In this document: piece after piece, positions 16,938 through 25,673 of the stretch
Layout of the letters: each line of letters opens with the position of its first letter
Position numbering within the stretch: the stretch's first letter is position 1
NCBI GenBank assembly: GCA_038884455.1
Contig: JAWABU010000014.1
Coordinates: 1-41,789 of the forward strand
DNA: 41,789 nt
Direction: 5' to 3'
DNA from: Candidatus Thermoplasmatota archaeon
GTDB taxonomy: Archaea; Thermoplasmatota; E2; DHVEG-1
Position numbers and translations under genes: made by a program
Notes under the pieces: generated by a model
What the model was told of the DNA's origin: nothing
What the model saw: the letters and a program-made list of their open reading frames with translations, nothing else
The model's database searches: none

Positions 16938-17708
16938 GTGCCTGAAAAGTTCGATATAGATCTTGAATTAAAGTCTATACTCGAAAAAAATTTATTACCT
17001 GCACGAATTGTTGACCGAATTGGAAAAAAAATCAAAGAAAACAATATTTCAATTTCAAAAGAACAGTTGTATGAATTGGTAAATAAGATCCAAGGTATTC
17101 TCCAAAACTATAGCAAGAATAAACAAACAATAACCGTTGAAAAGAGAAACGGACAAAAAACACCGGTTCAATCTCCTGAAGAAGTCCAAGACATGAAGAA
17201 ACTCGTTGAAACCGTCGAAGAATTAAAGGAAAGGATAAAATCTATTGAAGAACAACGTCTTGAAGGTGTTAAAGGCGTTTCAGGACGAATTATCAAAACA
17301 AAAGATATGATGAATCAACAGCAGGAGATTGTTGAATCTGATGAACCGATGCAGCCTTTAGAACTGATTCCTAATGACCCTGAAAGTATTGTTGTCTTAA
17401 TGAAATGGCTCCAATATCTTGTTGATAAAATTGGTAAAAATAATCTCCCAGACATTCTGAGCTATTATGTTGATATCGACTGGATTACTGACGATGTCCG
17501 ACTTGATCTTATTGAATATGCAAAAGGAATCAGCGACAGTACCGCAGAAATAAAAGAACCACCAAAACTGGTAACGAAAGACCATATTCAATCATTACTC
17601 TTTATCCAGAAATTAAAAGGTAAAAATCTTAACGAACGTTTTATCTGGAAGATAGATCGCGAAATGGAAAAGATGGCAAAAAGTATCGAAGAATATCAAT
17701 TAAAATAA
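16938..17708 (+). CDS. arlD: Archaellum protein ArlD/E (FlaD/FlaE)
   Basis: 256 residues from GTG 16938, ten bases after GAGGAG at 16922-16927; the in-frame TTG at 16920 overlaps that site and is rejected. The N-terminal half is helical and charged with a coiled coil (about 75-105). The C-terminal half has the FlaD/E domain signature: LELIPNDPESIVVLMKWLQ, then a LVDKIGKNNLPDILSYYVDI segment ending in DWITDDVRLDLIEYAKG. It is part of the cytoplasmic switch complex that receives chemotaxis input through CheF in other euryarchaea. No separate ArlE gene is present, so this and ArlC probably cover the whole set. It lies 76 bases after arlC. Confidence 0.88.
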   Translation: MPEKFDIDLELKSILEKNLLPARIVDRIGKKIKENNISISKEQLYELVNKIQGILQNYSKNKQTITVEKRNGQKTPVQSPEEVQDMKKLVETVEELKERIKSIEEQRLEGVKGVSGRIIKTKDMMNQQQEIVESDEPMQPLELIPNDPESIVVLMKWLQYLVDKIGKNNLPDILSYYVDIDWITDDVRLDLIEYAKGISDSTAEIKEPPKLVTKDHIQSLLFIQKLKGKNLNERFIWKIDREMEKMAKSIEEYQLK

Positions 17709-17807
17709 ACTTTTTTAAGTCGAAAGACATTACGTATTGCACCATAAACTAACCATGAAGGGGATTTTGGAGCACATACAATGTATCAAAATCTGGAGGG
17801 ATATTAG

Positions 17808-18236
17808 ATGGGATTTTCACTCGTTGCTGCATTCGGCATCATTAGTATTTCAGTGATTATTGGGCTGCAGATTTTTACAGCAACAGTGATCCCAAGCATC
17901 TCGGAAACTCATACATCTTTTATTCACTGTGTTAATCGAGGTATGAACAAAATTCAAACAGATATAAGCATTTCCAACGTCGTGATTGTAGAAAATGGTC
18001 CAAACTACAATCATATTGTATCAGTAAAAAATATCGGTAGTACTACGCTTTCAACAGCTCAGTGTAGTATTGTTCTTAATGGTGTTGTATATCCTCATTC
18101 CTGTCCAGAAGCGTATTTGTATCCACAACAAACTGTAGAGTTTACTCTTGAAGATATACCTGGTGCTGGTATTCAACGCTTGAAAGTAATTACCGATTAT
18201 GGGATAGCTGATTATTATGAATATACTATCGTATGA
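17808..18236 (+). CDS. arlF: Archaellum stator protein ArlF
   Basis: 142 residues with one N-terminal membrane helix (about 5-30) and a beta-sandwich outside domain with two cysteines near Cys87 and Cys99. This is the ArlF/ArlG layout: an archaellin-like fold anchored in the membrane, binding the S-layer and forming the stator around the rotating filament. ATG 17808 has a good GGAGGGAT site. It is 12 bases before arlG. Assigned to ArlF from its position before arlG and arlH; the two proteins share the opening MGFSL and the same plan. Confidence 0.85.
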   Translation: MGFSLVAAFGIISISVIIGLQIFTATVIPSISETHTSFIHCVNRGMNKIQTDISISNVVIVENGPNYNHIVSVKNIGSTTLSTAQCSIVLNGVVYPHSCPEAYLYPQQTVEFTLEDIPGAGIQRLKVITDYGIADYYEYTIV

Positions 18237-18248
18237 AGGTGAAACATA

Positions 18249-18698
18249 ATGGGATTTAGTTTAACCGGTGCGCATGTAATCTTTTTTGTTGCAGCAATTA
18301 TCGTTGCAGGAGCAGTATCCGGTGTTTTTATTGGAGTAACAATGAATATCAGCAACTCTTTAGCAGATCAAGGAAAACGACTCCAAGACCAATTAGATAC
18401 TGATTTTACCATTATTAACGATCCCCAAAGAATACCACTTTCTGGAGATGGAAATTACCGCATTTTTTATTTGAAAAATATTGGAGGAAAAGAATTAATT
18501 ACAAACAATCAAACTATGCATATTTTTATCGACGGTGAGATTGTACCGCAGAGATACTATAATTTCTCAGATGCTTCAATCCATCAATCAGAATATACGA
18601 ATCTGTATATAGTTCAAACGTTACTTAGCGCAGGCAATCATGTACTACGGATTGTTGGGCCGCAAGCTGTTGAAGATGACTTCATATTTACAATATAA
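18249..18698 (+). CDS. arlG: Archaellum stator protein ArlG
   Basis: 149 residues: membrane helix at about 8-30 (IFFVAAIIVAGAVSGVFIGV) followed by a beta-rich extracytoplasmic domain with the typical YRIFYLKNIGGKEL phrase. ArlG forms a filament capped by ArlF that ties the archaellum motor to the cell envelope. ATG 18249 follows AAGGTGA. It is eight bases before arlH, in the conserved F-G-H order. Confidence 0.88.
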   Translation: MGFSLTGAHVIFFVAAIIVAGAVSGVFIGVTMNISNSLADQGKRLQDQLDTDFTIINDPQRIPLSGDGNYRIFYLKNIGGKELITNNQTMHIFIDGEIVPQRYYNFSDASIHQSEYTNLYIVQTLLSAGNHVLRIVGPQAVEDDFIFTI

Positions 18699-18706
18699 AA
18701 AGGATT

Positions 18707-19426
18707 ATGGCTATGCAAGAAGCAAAATCTCTGATGTTAAAGAGAAAAGGCGAAACCGACGGTTTTGCTGAACGATTTGGTGTTGAAATACCAAATGGTT
18801 CACTAATATTCATGGAGGGAAAAGAAGGTACTGGAAAAAGTATTTTTTGCCAGAGATTTTGTTATAGCTTCCTATTGAATGGTCATACTTGTTCATATGT
18901 TTCCACCCAATTTACCATTAAAAGTTTTCTTAGACAAACTGCTTCAGTCGGCTATGATATGAGACAATACCTGATGTCAGGGAAACTGTTTTTTATTTCC
19001 ACAGAGGTAACGCTTGCTGAAACAAAACCAAAAAAGACATTTCTCGAAGCGTTGATGACTGGAAAAAAATTATTTGATCCTGAGATTATTTTTATTGATT
19101 CTATTTCTACATTGCTCAATGAAAGTCTTAATAAAGAAAATCTTATTGATCTTACCAGTTTTTTAAACCGTTTAAAAGGTTCAGGAAAGATCATTGTACT
19201 AACTGCGAATCCAAATGACTGGCCCGCAGAAATCCATAATGCGTTCAAAATGTTTACCGACATTCATTATCGCATTAGCCGCGAGGCAATGCCCGGTGTC
19301 GGCGTTGTTCACAATCTCTATATTGAAAAGTTTAATGGTGCACGAAGAAAATATGAACCTATGACAACCTTTTCAGTGAAGCCAAACGTTGGTTTAAGTA
19401 TCGAATCAAGTGGTGTAGCCTTCTAA
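18707..19426 (+). CDS. arlH: Archaellum ATP-binding regulator ArlH
   Basis: 239 residues of the RecA/KaiC-like family. Walker A is GKEGTGKS (38-45) and Walker B ends in IIFID (D131). ArlH binds ATP, interacts with ArlI and is thought to set the assembly or rotation state of the motor inside the ArlC/D/E ring. Length and order (between arlG and arlI) match the family. Start ATG 18707 follows AAAAAGGATT; MAM gives a second ATG six bases later. All recognised ATP-binding residues are present. Confidence 0.93.
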   Translation: MAMQEAKSLMLKRKGETDGFAERFGVEIPNGSLIFMEGKEGTGKSIFCQRFCYSFLLNGHTCSYVSTQFTIKSFLRQTASVGYDMRQYLMSGKLFFISTEVTLAETKPKKTFLEALMTGKKLFDPEIIFIDSISTLLNESLNKENLIDLTSFLNRLKGSGKIIVLTANPNDWPAEIHNAFKMFTDIHYRISREAMPGVGVVHNLYIEKFNGARRKYEPMTTFSVKPNVGLSIESSGVAF

Positions 19427-19444
19427 ATAGGAGGGGATAGGATT

Positions 19445-21073
19445 ATGACAAAGATGGAAAAAGATGAAGAAGAAAAACTGATTCGTGATAATCCTCATTT
19501 GAAACGATATCTTGATGAAATCAGCAGTAAAATGCCCCGTCCTGTTTTTTATAGCAAAGTACCTCGCGATTTAAAAGGAGAAAAAAATCCAAATATCATC
19601 TATCCAACAAAAGGTGTTGTCTTCATCCATATTTATACTCCTGAAGGCGCCGAATTTAAAGAATATCATTCTGTTGAGCCAGTATTAAACGAGGTTGAAG
19701 AAAAAAAGCGAGATTATATCCTTGAAAAGATTTACGAACGTGCACCCTACCGAGAGCGCGTGAAAACTGATGAAGAGATTAAAAATGCGGTGAAAAAGTT
19801 TCTCGATGAAATAACAATCCTTGATGAAAACGCTGGGAGCGAATTTAAACTATCAAAAGGGAAAGTCCGCATCTCGTCTGTAGAACGGATGGATATTGAA
19901 TACGATATTTTAAAAAATATTGTTGGTGGTGGACCACTGGAATGCTTTATGCGTGATCCGTACATTGAAGATATCCATATCATAACTGGAGAAAATGTCC
20001 ATCTGATCCATAAGGTCTTTGAGATGGTTAGAACCAATATTCATATCGATAAGAAATGGGCGAGTCGTTTTTCACAGGAGTTCGCAGAAAAAATTGGAAG
20101 CCCGGTAAGCGAAGGACAACCAATTGCCGATGGTACATTACCTGATGGAAGTCGAGTGAATATTATCCATAGTAAAGATGTGAGTTTAAAGGGGCCGACG
20201 ATGACCGTTCGAAAATTCAGCGAAGTTCCAATTAGTATCACACAACTGATTAGTTGGGGAACTCTGTCAACAGCAGTCGCTGCCTATTTATGGCTCTGCT
20301 TGAATTACGGCCGAAGTATCTTTGTCTGCGGTGAAACCGCGTCTGGAAAAACAACAACATCAAATGCAATGTTTGTATTTATTCCTCCTGAGAAGAAAAT
20401 TTTTTCTGTCGAAAACACTCCTGAAGTTCAAGTTCCCCATGCTGTTTGGCAACAACTCCTGACACGAACAACTGGTCCGAAAGAAGGACATATCCTTGAA
20501 GGTGATCTCCTAAGAGCAGGTCTCCGTTCCCGTCCTGATTATATTATCCCTGGAGAAACTCGAGGTATTGAAGGTCGCGTCGTTTTTCAAGCTATGCAAA
20601 CTGGTCATCCTGTAGTAACAACGTTTCATGCAGGATCAGTTACCAAAGTTATTCAACGGTTCACAGGTCATCCAATTAACATTCCAAAAACATTTATGGA
20701 TAACCTTGACGTCGTATTAATTCAGATGGCCGTTGAAAGAAAAGGAAAAAGGCTTCGCCGGGTACTCTCAGTCGATGAGATCGAAGGATACAACAAAGAA
20801 GTCGATGGTATTATGTCAAGAAAAGCATTCGAATGGAACCCGGTTGATGATTCTCATATATTTAAAGCATATCGGAACAGCTATGTACTCGAGCAACGCA
20901 TAGCAAAAAACGCAGGATATACCGATGTCAACCAGATTTATGATGAATTCGATCGCAGAAAACATATTCTTGATCGTATGATTGAGGAAAAGATTTTCGA
21001 TTATTACGAAGTCGTACAATTTATTTGGACATTCTATCGCGAGGGAGAAAAAGGTCTACCGATAGCACTCTAG
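19445..21073 (+). CDS. arlI: Archaellum motor ATPase ArlI (copy 1)
   Basis: 542 residues, the usual length for ArlI, the hexameric ATPase that powers both filament assembly and rotation. An N-terminal domain (about 1-190) leads to GGGPLECFMRDPYIEDI, then the RecA-like core with a standard Walker A, GETASGKTT (about 296-304), Walker B region PDYIIPGE (about 364-371) and His box TTFHAG. Walker B reads IIPGE where many secretion ATPases have IIVGE. ATG 19445 follows GGAGGGGATAGGATT. An ArlI paralogue follows 13 bases after its stop. As this copy keeps the canonical P-loop, it is the more likely principal motor. Confidence 0.93.
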   Translation: MTKMEKDEEEKLIRDNPHLKRYLDEISSKMPRPVFYSKVPRDLKGEKNPNIIYPTKGVVFIHIYTPEGAEFKEYHSVEPVLNEVEEKKRDYILEKIYERAPYRERVKTDEEIKNAVKKFLDEITILDENAGSEFKLSKGKVRISSVERMDIEYDILKNIVGGGPLECFMRDPYIEDIHIITGENVHLIHKVFEMVRTNIHIDKKWASRFSQEFAEKIGSPVSEGQPIADGTLPDGSRVNIIHSKDVSLKGPTMTVRKFSEVPISITQLISWGTLSTAVAAYLWLCLNYGRSIFVCGETASGKTTTSNAMFVFIPPEKKIFSVENTPEVQVPHAVWQQLLTRTTGPKEGHILEGDLLRAGLRSRPDYIIPGETRGIEGRVVFQAMQTGHPVVTTFHAGSVTKVIQRFTGHPINIPKTFMDNLDVVLIQMAVERKGKRLRRVLSVDEIEGYNKEVDGIMSRKAFEWNPVDDSHIFKAYRNSYVLEQRIAKNAGYTDVNQIYDEFDRRKHILDRMIEEKIFDYYEVVQFIWTFYREGEKGLPIAL

Positions 21074-21086
21074 GTGGTGATAGTGT

Positions 21087-22739
21087 ATGGTGAAGATGGG
21101 AAAAGAGGAAATCCAGAATTTATACAATAAAAACCCTCATCTGAAAAAATATGTTGACAGCATTCGCGATAAAATAGGTGAACCTGATTTTTACAGTCCT
21201 GTTCCCCGTGAAGTACGAAACGAGTCACTACCAAATATCATTTATCCAACAAAAGGGATGGTTTTTGTCCATATCTATAAAACTGCTGATATGGATGCTG
21301 TTGAGTATAGAGCAATTGAACCTATACTTAGTGAAAGTGAAAAGATAAAACACGATCAGTTGTTAAAATTAATTTTAAAAAAAATACCTGAGAAACGGAG
21401 CGTTATCGAAGACGAAGATCTGAAAAATGTTATTATTGAATTACTTGACGAATTAACTATTGTCGACGAACAAGCTGTAGATGCAGATGTTCAAAAATCA
21501 AAGAAAAAACCATTAAAACTTTCAAAGGTACGTTTAACTTCAGAGCAGAAAACAAATATCCAATATTATATCATTAAAAATCTCATTGGTGGAGGAAAAA
21601 TCGAGTGTTTTATGCGTGATCCGTACATCGAAGATATCAATATCGTCTCAGGTTACAATGTGTATTTATTCCATAAAATTTTTGAAATGATTAAAACAAA
21701 TGTGATCATTGAATCAAAAGAAGGCCCAGAATTTGCAAAAGCACTCAGCGAAAAGATGGGGACACCAGTCAGTGAAGGACGTCCGATCGTTGATGGTGTA
21801 TTGCCTGATGGTAGTCGAGGAAATATCATCTACAGCTCAGCAATCAGTATCAAAGGACCAAGTATGAGCATTCGACGGTTTACAGAAACACCGATCAGCA
21901 TCACCCAACTGATCCATTGGGGAACACTGAACGCTGGTATCGCTTCATATCTCTGGATTTGTCTTCAATACGGGAGAAGTTTTTTTCTCTGTGGTGGGAC
22001 TGCTTGCGGAAAAACAACAACTATGAATGCGATTATTCCTTTTATACCACCTGAACGAAAAATTTATACCGCTGAGGGAACCCCAGAGTTGCAGGTCCCG
22101 CATACGGTTTGGCAACGTCTTCTGACGAAAACAACAGGACCTGAAGAAGGACAAGTTGATCTTTTCGACCTTCTTCGAGCAGCATTACGATCACGTCCAG
22201 ATTATATAATTCCAGGAGAAGTTCGAGGTGCTGAAGGAAGTATTGTTTTCCAAGCTATGCAAACTGGTCATCCATGTATGACAACGTTTCATGCCGGAAC
22301 TGTCACCAAGGTTATTCAACGGTTCACCGGTGATCCTATTAACGTTCCAAAAACATTTATGGATAACTTGGATTTCGTCGTTATTCAACTTGCGTTAGAA
22401 CGAGATGGACGGCTGATTCGACGGGTGACCTCAATTGATGAAATTGAAGGTTACAACCGGGCGGTTGATGGTATTATGGCTCGGAAGGCCTTTGAATGGA
22501 AGCCTGAAGAAGATCGACATGTTTTTACCGGAAACAAAAACAGCTATATTCTTGAGCAAAAAATTGCAAAAAACGCTGGATATGCTGATACAGCAGGCAT
22601 TTATGACGAATATGAAAAACGAAAACGTATTCTTGAACGGATGGTTGAAGAAAAGATTTTTGATTATTATGAAGTTGTACAGTGTATCTGGGGTTTCTAT
22701 CGCGAGGGAGAAAAAGGTTTACCATTTTCGATAACGTGA
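21087..22739 (+). CDS. Second archaellum motor ATPase paralogue (ArlI2)
   Basis: 550 residues, collinear with the preceding ArlI and strongly similar throughout the ATPase core (ECFMRDPYIEDI, PISITQLI, TKVIQRFTG and the IFDYYEVVQ C-terminal stretch are shared). It differs at the P-loop: GGTACGKTT instead of GETASGKTT. The lysine and threonine remain, but Glu and Ser are replaced. Walker B is PDYIIPGE and the His box is TTFHAG. ATG 21087 follows GGTGGTGATAGTGT. Described archaellum loci normally have one arlI. This copy could form mixed hexamers, act in a separate step such as assembly versus rotation, or be a degenerate regulatory partner. It seems to be under constraint, since the frame and catalytic motifs are intact. 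Confidence 0.9.
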   Translation: MVKMGKEEIQNLYNKNPHLKKYVDSIRDKIGEPDFYSPVPREVRNESLPNIIYPTKGMVFVHIYKTADMDAVEYRAIEPILSESEKIKHDQLLKLILKKIPEKRSVIEDEDLKNVIIELLDELTIVDEQAVDADVQKSKKKPLKLSKVRLTSEQKTNIQYYIIKNLIGGGKIECFMRDPYIEDINIVSGYNVYLFHKIFEMIKTNVIIESKEGPEFAKALSEKMGTPVSEGRPIVDGVLPDGSRGNIIYSSAISIKGPSMSIRRFTETPISITQLIHWGTLNAGIASYLWICLQYGRSFFLCGGTACGKTTTMNAIIPFIPPERKIYTAEGTPELQVPHTVWQRLLTKTTGPEEGQVDLFDLLRAALRSRPDYIIPGEVRGAEGSIVFQAMQTGHPCMTTFHAGTVTKVIQRFTGDPINVPKTFMDNLDFVVIQLALERDGRLIRRVTSIDEIEGYNRAVDGIMARKAFEWKPEEDRHVFTGNKNSYILEQKIAKNAGYADTAGIYDEYEKRKRILERMVEEKIFDYYEVVQCIWGFYREGEKGLPFSIT

Positions 22740-22746
22740 ATATCTT

Positions 22747-24531
22747 ATGCCTGAAGAAACAGAAAAAAAAGAGGAGAAAAAATCTCGGAAAGAAAGAAAG
22801 GAAAAAAAACAAAAAGAAGATTTTTTAAAACAATTAAAAATAGCGTATAACGCCCTTGAAGATCCAAAAAAATTTCAACGAACCGTACTTTTTCCACTCA
22901 TAGGATTAGGTGTTTTGGTTTTTTGTTTACCATTTATTCTCCAAATGATGATTCCGGTCCCACTTGATTTAAATCCCACAACGTTTATCATCGGTGGTAT
23001 CGTTCCCATCATGCTTGGATTTTTTTACCCTTTTATCACATGGAAGAACAAAGAGGCAGATATTAACAGTAAAATGCATTTTTTTATAACCCATCTACGG
23101 GTTCTTGCCATTTCAGATACATCGCTTAAGGATATTATCGGGATGCTTGGCGGAAACAAAGCATATGGAAGTCTTGGTGAGGAACTAAGAAAAATTAGCG
23201 TCTTGAGCGAACAATGGCGGGTGCCTCTGGCAAAATGTTTCACGTTTATTGCACAGCGGACGCCAAGTAAGATCCTGGGCGACTTTCTAGATCGATTTGC
23301 TCAAGGATTAGACAGTGGTGTTGATCATCGAGAGTTCATTGAAACAGAACAAGGTGCTGTGCTTCAAGAATATAAGACCATGTATGAATCATCAAATGAA
23401 AATATTGTAATATTAAGCGAGGTTTACGTCAGCCTGTTAATTTCTATTATTTTTATCATGGCACTTGGCATTGTATTACCAATGATTATTGGTACCGAAG
23501 ATATGAATACCTTCATATTTCTTTCATCTTTTCTCCTAATAGTTTCTGAAGGAATGCTCTTATATTTGATTCGATCCATGGTTCCTGCCGATGAGATTTG
23601 GCATCGAACCGGTGAAGCCGGAGACACTGAACTCCAATTAAAAAAATTGTTCAAAATTTCAATAATTTCGTCAGTTATTCTTGGATGTTGTTTATTTCTT
23701 AGTAAATATCTTCTTATATTACCATTGATCAGCAGCATTCCTTTTGAGATTCTTGTTGCATTATCTCTGACGCCATTAATCATCGTTGGAATTAAAACAT
23801 TTCAAGCTGAAAACATGATCAATCGAAAAGAACGGAATTTTCTCAGTTTTTTACCATCTCTTGGTTCGATTGCAACGATGCGCGGCGGCCGAATTACTGC
23901 ATCAGTGTACTATCTCAGTGAAAAGGATTATGGTGTGCTCACGAAACATATCCGTGATTTATACCGACGGCTTCGAACACGGATCAACGATGATGAATCT
24001 TGGGAATGGTTTGGCATTGATACGGGAAGTAACCATATTCAGCGTTCCTGTGAAATGTTCCGTCAGGCAACCGCAGCAGCAGCAAATCCTCGAACTGTTA
24101 GTCGTATGATTACTGAAAACATTCGAAAAATTCGAGATCTTCGGGTTAAAAAATTGACTGTTATTAATACAACTGCTGCATTATTCGGCGGCATAACCTT
24201 TGGACTAGCGTTCTGTATCTATACCTCACTCGTCATCGCTCGCCATATGAATACGATTATGCGGGAAAGCATGGGTGGAAATCCTTTCCGCGGGACAACT
24301 ATTGATGTCGGTGCAATTCTAAAAACGGTTCCACCGGAGGTTTTTACCTATAATTTTATAATTATTTTTATTGTGCTTACCATTCATTGTTGCATGCTTG
24401 CATTAACCTTACGAACACTTCGAGGAAGCCATCTCTACCTCACACTGCTATATTTTGTTCCTTTTGTATGGGTAGTCGCGGTTACAGGAGCATTTATTGA
24501 CATCGGTTTAGGGACGTATCTTGGTATGTAA
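22747..24531 (+). CDS. arlJ: Archaellum platform membrane protein ArlJ
   Basis: 594 residues, the polytopic membrane platform on which ArlI works. A highly basic N-terminus (about 1-45) is followed by hydrophobic spans at about 50-75 and 80-97, a cytoplasmic domain (about 100-220), further spans at about 225-275, 300-345, a second cytoplasmic domain (about 360-470) and C-terminal spans (about 480-590). This double-repeat layout is that of the FlaJ/TadC/GspF family. It is seven bases after arlI2 with only a weak ribosome site, suggesting translation coupled to the ATPase genes. It is the last gene of the core operon. Confidence 0.92.
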   Translation: MPEETEKKEEKKSRKERKEKKQKEDFLKQLKIAYNALEDPKKFQRTVLFPLIGLGVLVFCLPFILQMMIPVPLDLNPTTFIIGGIVPIMLGFFYPFITWKNKEADINSKMHFFITHLRVLAISDTSLKDIIGMLGGNKAYGSLGEELRKISVLSEQWRVPLAKCFTFIAQRTPSKILGDFLDRFAQGLDSGVDHREFIETEQGAVLQEYKTMYESSNENIVILSEVYVSLLISIIFIMALGIVLPMIIGTEDMNTFIFLSSFLLIVSEGMLLYLIRSMVPADEIWHRTGEAGDTELQLKKLFKISIISSVILGCCLFLSKYLLILPLISSIPFEILVALSLTPLIIVGIKTFQAENMINRKERNFLSFLPSLGSIATMRGGRITASVYYLSEKDYGVLTKHIRDLYRRLRTRINDDESWEWFGIDTGSNHIQRSCEMFRQATAAAANPRTVSRMITENIRKIRDLRVKKLTVINTTAALFGGITFGLAFCIYTSLVIARHMNTIMRESMGGNPFRGTTIDVGAILKTVPPEVFTYNFIIIFIVLTIHCCMLALTLRTLRGSHLYLTLLYFVPFVWVVAVTGAFIDIGLGTYLGM

Positions 24532-24599
24532 AAAAAAGCAAACCATAAGTTATTAGAAGTTAAAATCAATACAGAGCTGGAATTAATCAAGGTGGTGGT

Positions 24600-25673
24600 A
24601 TGAAAAAAATTGGGATATTAACCGGTGGTGGCGACTGTCCCGGTTTAAATGCAGTCATTCGAGCAGTAGTTCGAAAGGCGTCTCGGTACGGATGGGTTAC
24701 TATCGGTATTAAAAACGGTTGGAAAGGGCTCATTGAAGGTGATATGTTTCCCTTGACCGATCGTGTCGTCTCAGGTATTCTCCCCAAAGGAGGAACAATT
24801 CTTGGAACCTCTCGAACAAATCCTTTCAAAGAAACAGGCAATGTTGAAAAAGTTCAACAAAATATCAGAAAATTCAAACTGGATGCTCTGGTTGCAATCG
24901 GTGGAGAAGACACCTTGGGAGTTGCATTAAAGTTATATCAGCTTGGTATTCCTGTAGTCGGCGTTCCAAAAACAATCGACAACGATCTATCAGGCACTGA
25001 TTTTACCTTTGGTTTCGACACCGCAGTATCGATTGTCACCGAAGCAATTGATCGATTACATACTACTGCTGAATCCCACCATCGAGTCATGGTGTTAGAA
25101 GTCATGGGGCGTCATGCAGGATGGATTGCAACAATAGCTGGTATTGCAGGCGGTGCTGATGAGATACTTATTCCTGAACAGCCCTTTGATCTTGATGTGG
25201 TATGTCGAAATCTTAAAGCTCGGTATGAAAGTGGAAAAACATTTAGTATCGTCGTAGTTTCCGAAGGAGCAAAACCAAAAGATATTGATAAATTTGCAAC
25301 AGTATCAGATGAACGAGACGAATTTGGCCATGTGCGCCTTGGAGGCATTGGTAACTTTTTAGGAAAAGAGATTGAAAAAAGGCTCGGTGTCGAAACTCGT
25401 GTGACTGTTCTTGGCCACGTCCAACGAGGTGGTACTCCAACAGCGTATGATCGTGTACTTGCAACACGATTTGGCGTTGCAGCTGTCGAGGTTATTAAAA
25501 ATCAGCAATATGGAAAAATGGTAGCGTTACGAGGAAATAAAATCATCCCTGTTGATCTAGAAGAAGCTGTTCAAAAGCTAAAAACTGTGGATATGGAGTT
25601 ATACGATATTGCAAAAATCTTTTTTGGAAGAATTGCTCCAACTGAAGAAATCATGCAGCAAGATTTGACCTAA
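24600..25673 (+). CDS. pfp: 6-phosphofructokinase, PPi-dependent type likely
   Basis: 357 residues of the PfkA family, which phosphorylate fructose 6-phosphate to fructose 1,6-bisphosphate. The nucleotide/PPi loop is GGGDCPG (9-15). The donor-selectivity site reads GGED (101-104), with Asp where ATP-dependent enzymes have Gly; PKTIDND (123-129) keeps the lysine found in PPi enzymes, and MGRHAGW (169-175) binds substrate. In known members Asp104 with Lys124 goes with pyrophosphate use and reversibility, so PPi dependence is likely but not certain. ATG 24600 follows AAGGTGGTGGT. It is not obviously linked to motility. Its stop overlaps by four bases the stop of the convergent archaellin. Confidence 0.88.
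   Translation: MKKIGILTGGGDCPGLNAVIRAVVRKASRYGWVTIGIKNGWKGLIEGDMFPLTDRVVSGILPKGGTILGTSRTNPFKETGNVEKVQQNIRKFKLDALVAIGGEDTLGVALKLYQLGIPVVGVPKTIDNDLSGTDFTFGFDTAVSIVTEAIDRLHTTAESHHRVMVLEVMGRHAGWIATIAGIAGGADEILIPEQPFDLDVVCRNLKARYESGKTFSIVVVSEGAKPKDIDKFATVSDERDEFGHVRLGGIGNFLGKEIEKRLGVETRVTVLGHVQRGGTPTAYDRVLATRFGVAAVEVIKNQQYGKMVALRGNKIIPVDLEEAVQKLKTVDMELYDIAKIFFGRIAPTEEIMQQDLT

Noticed and set aside
17755-17856. Small + strand ORF overlapping the start of arlF
   Set aside because: It runs into arlF in another frame, has no family features and a poor ribosome site.
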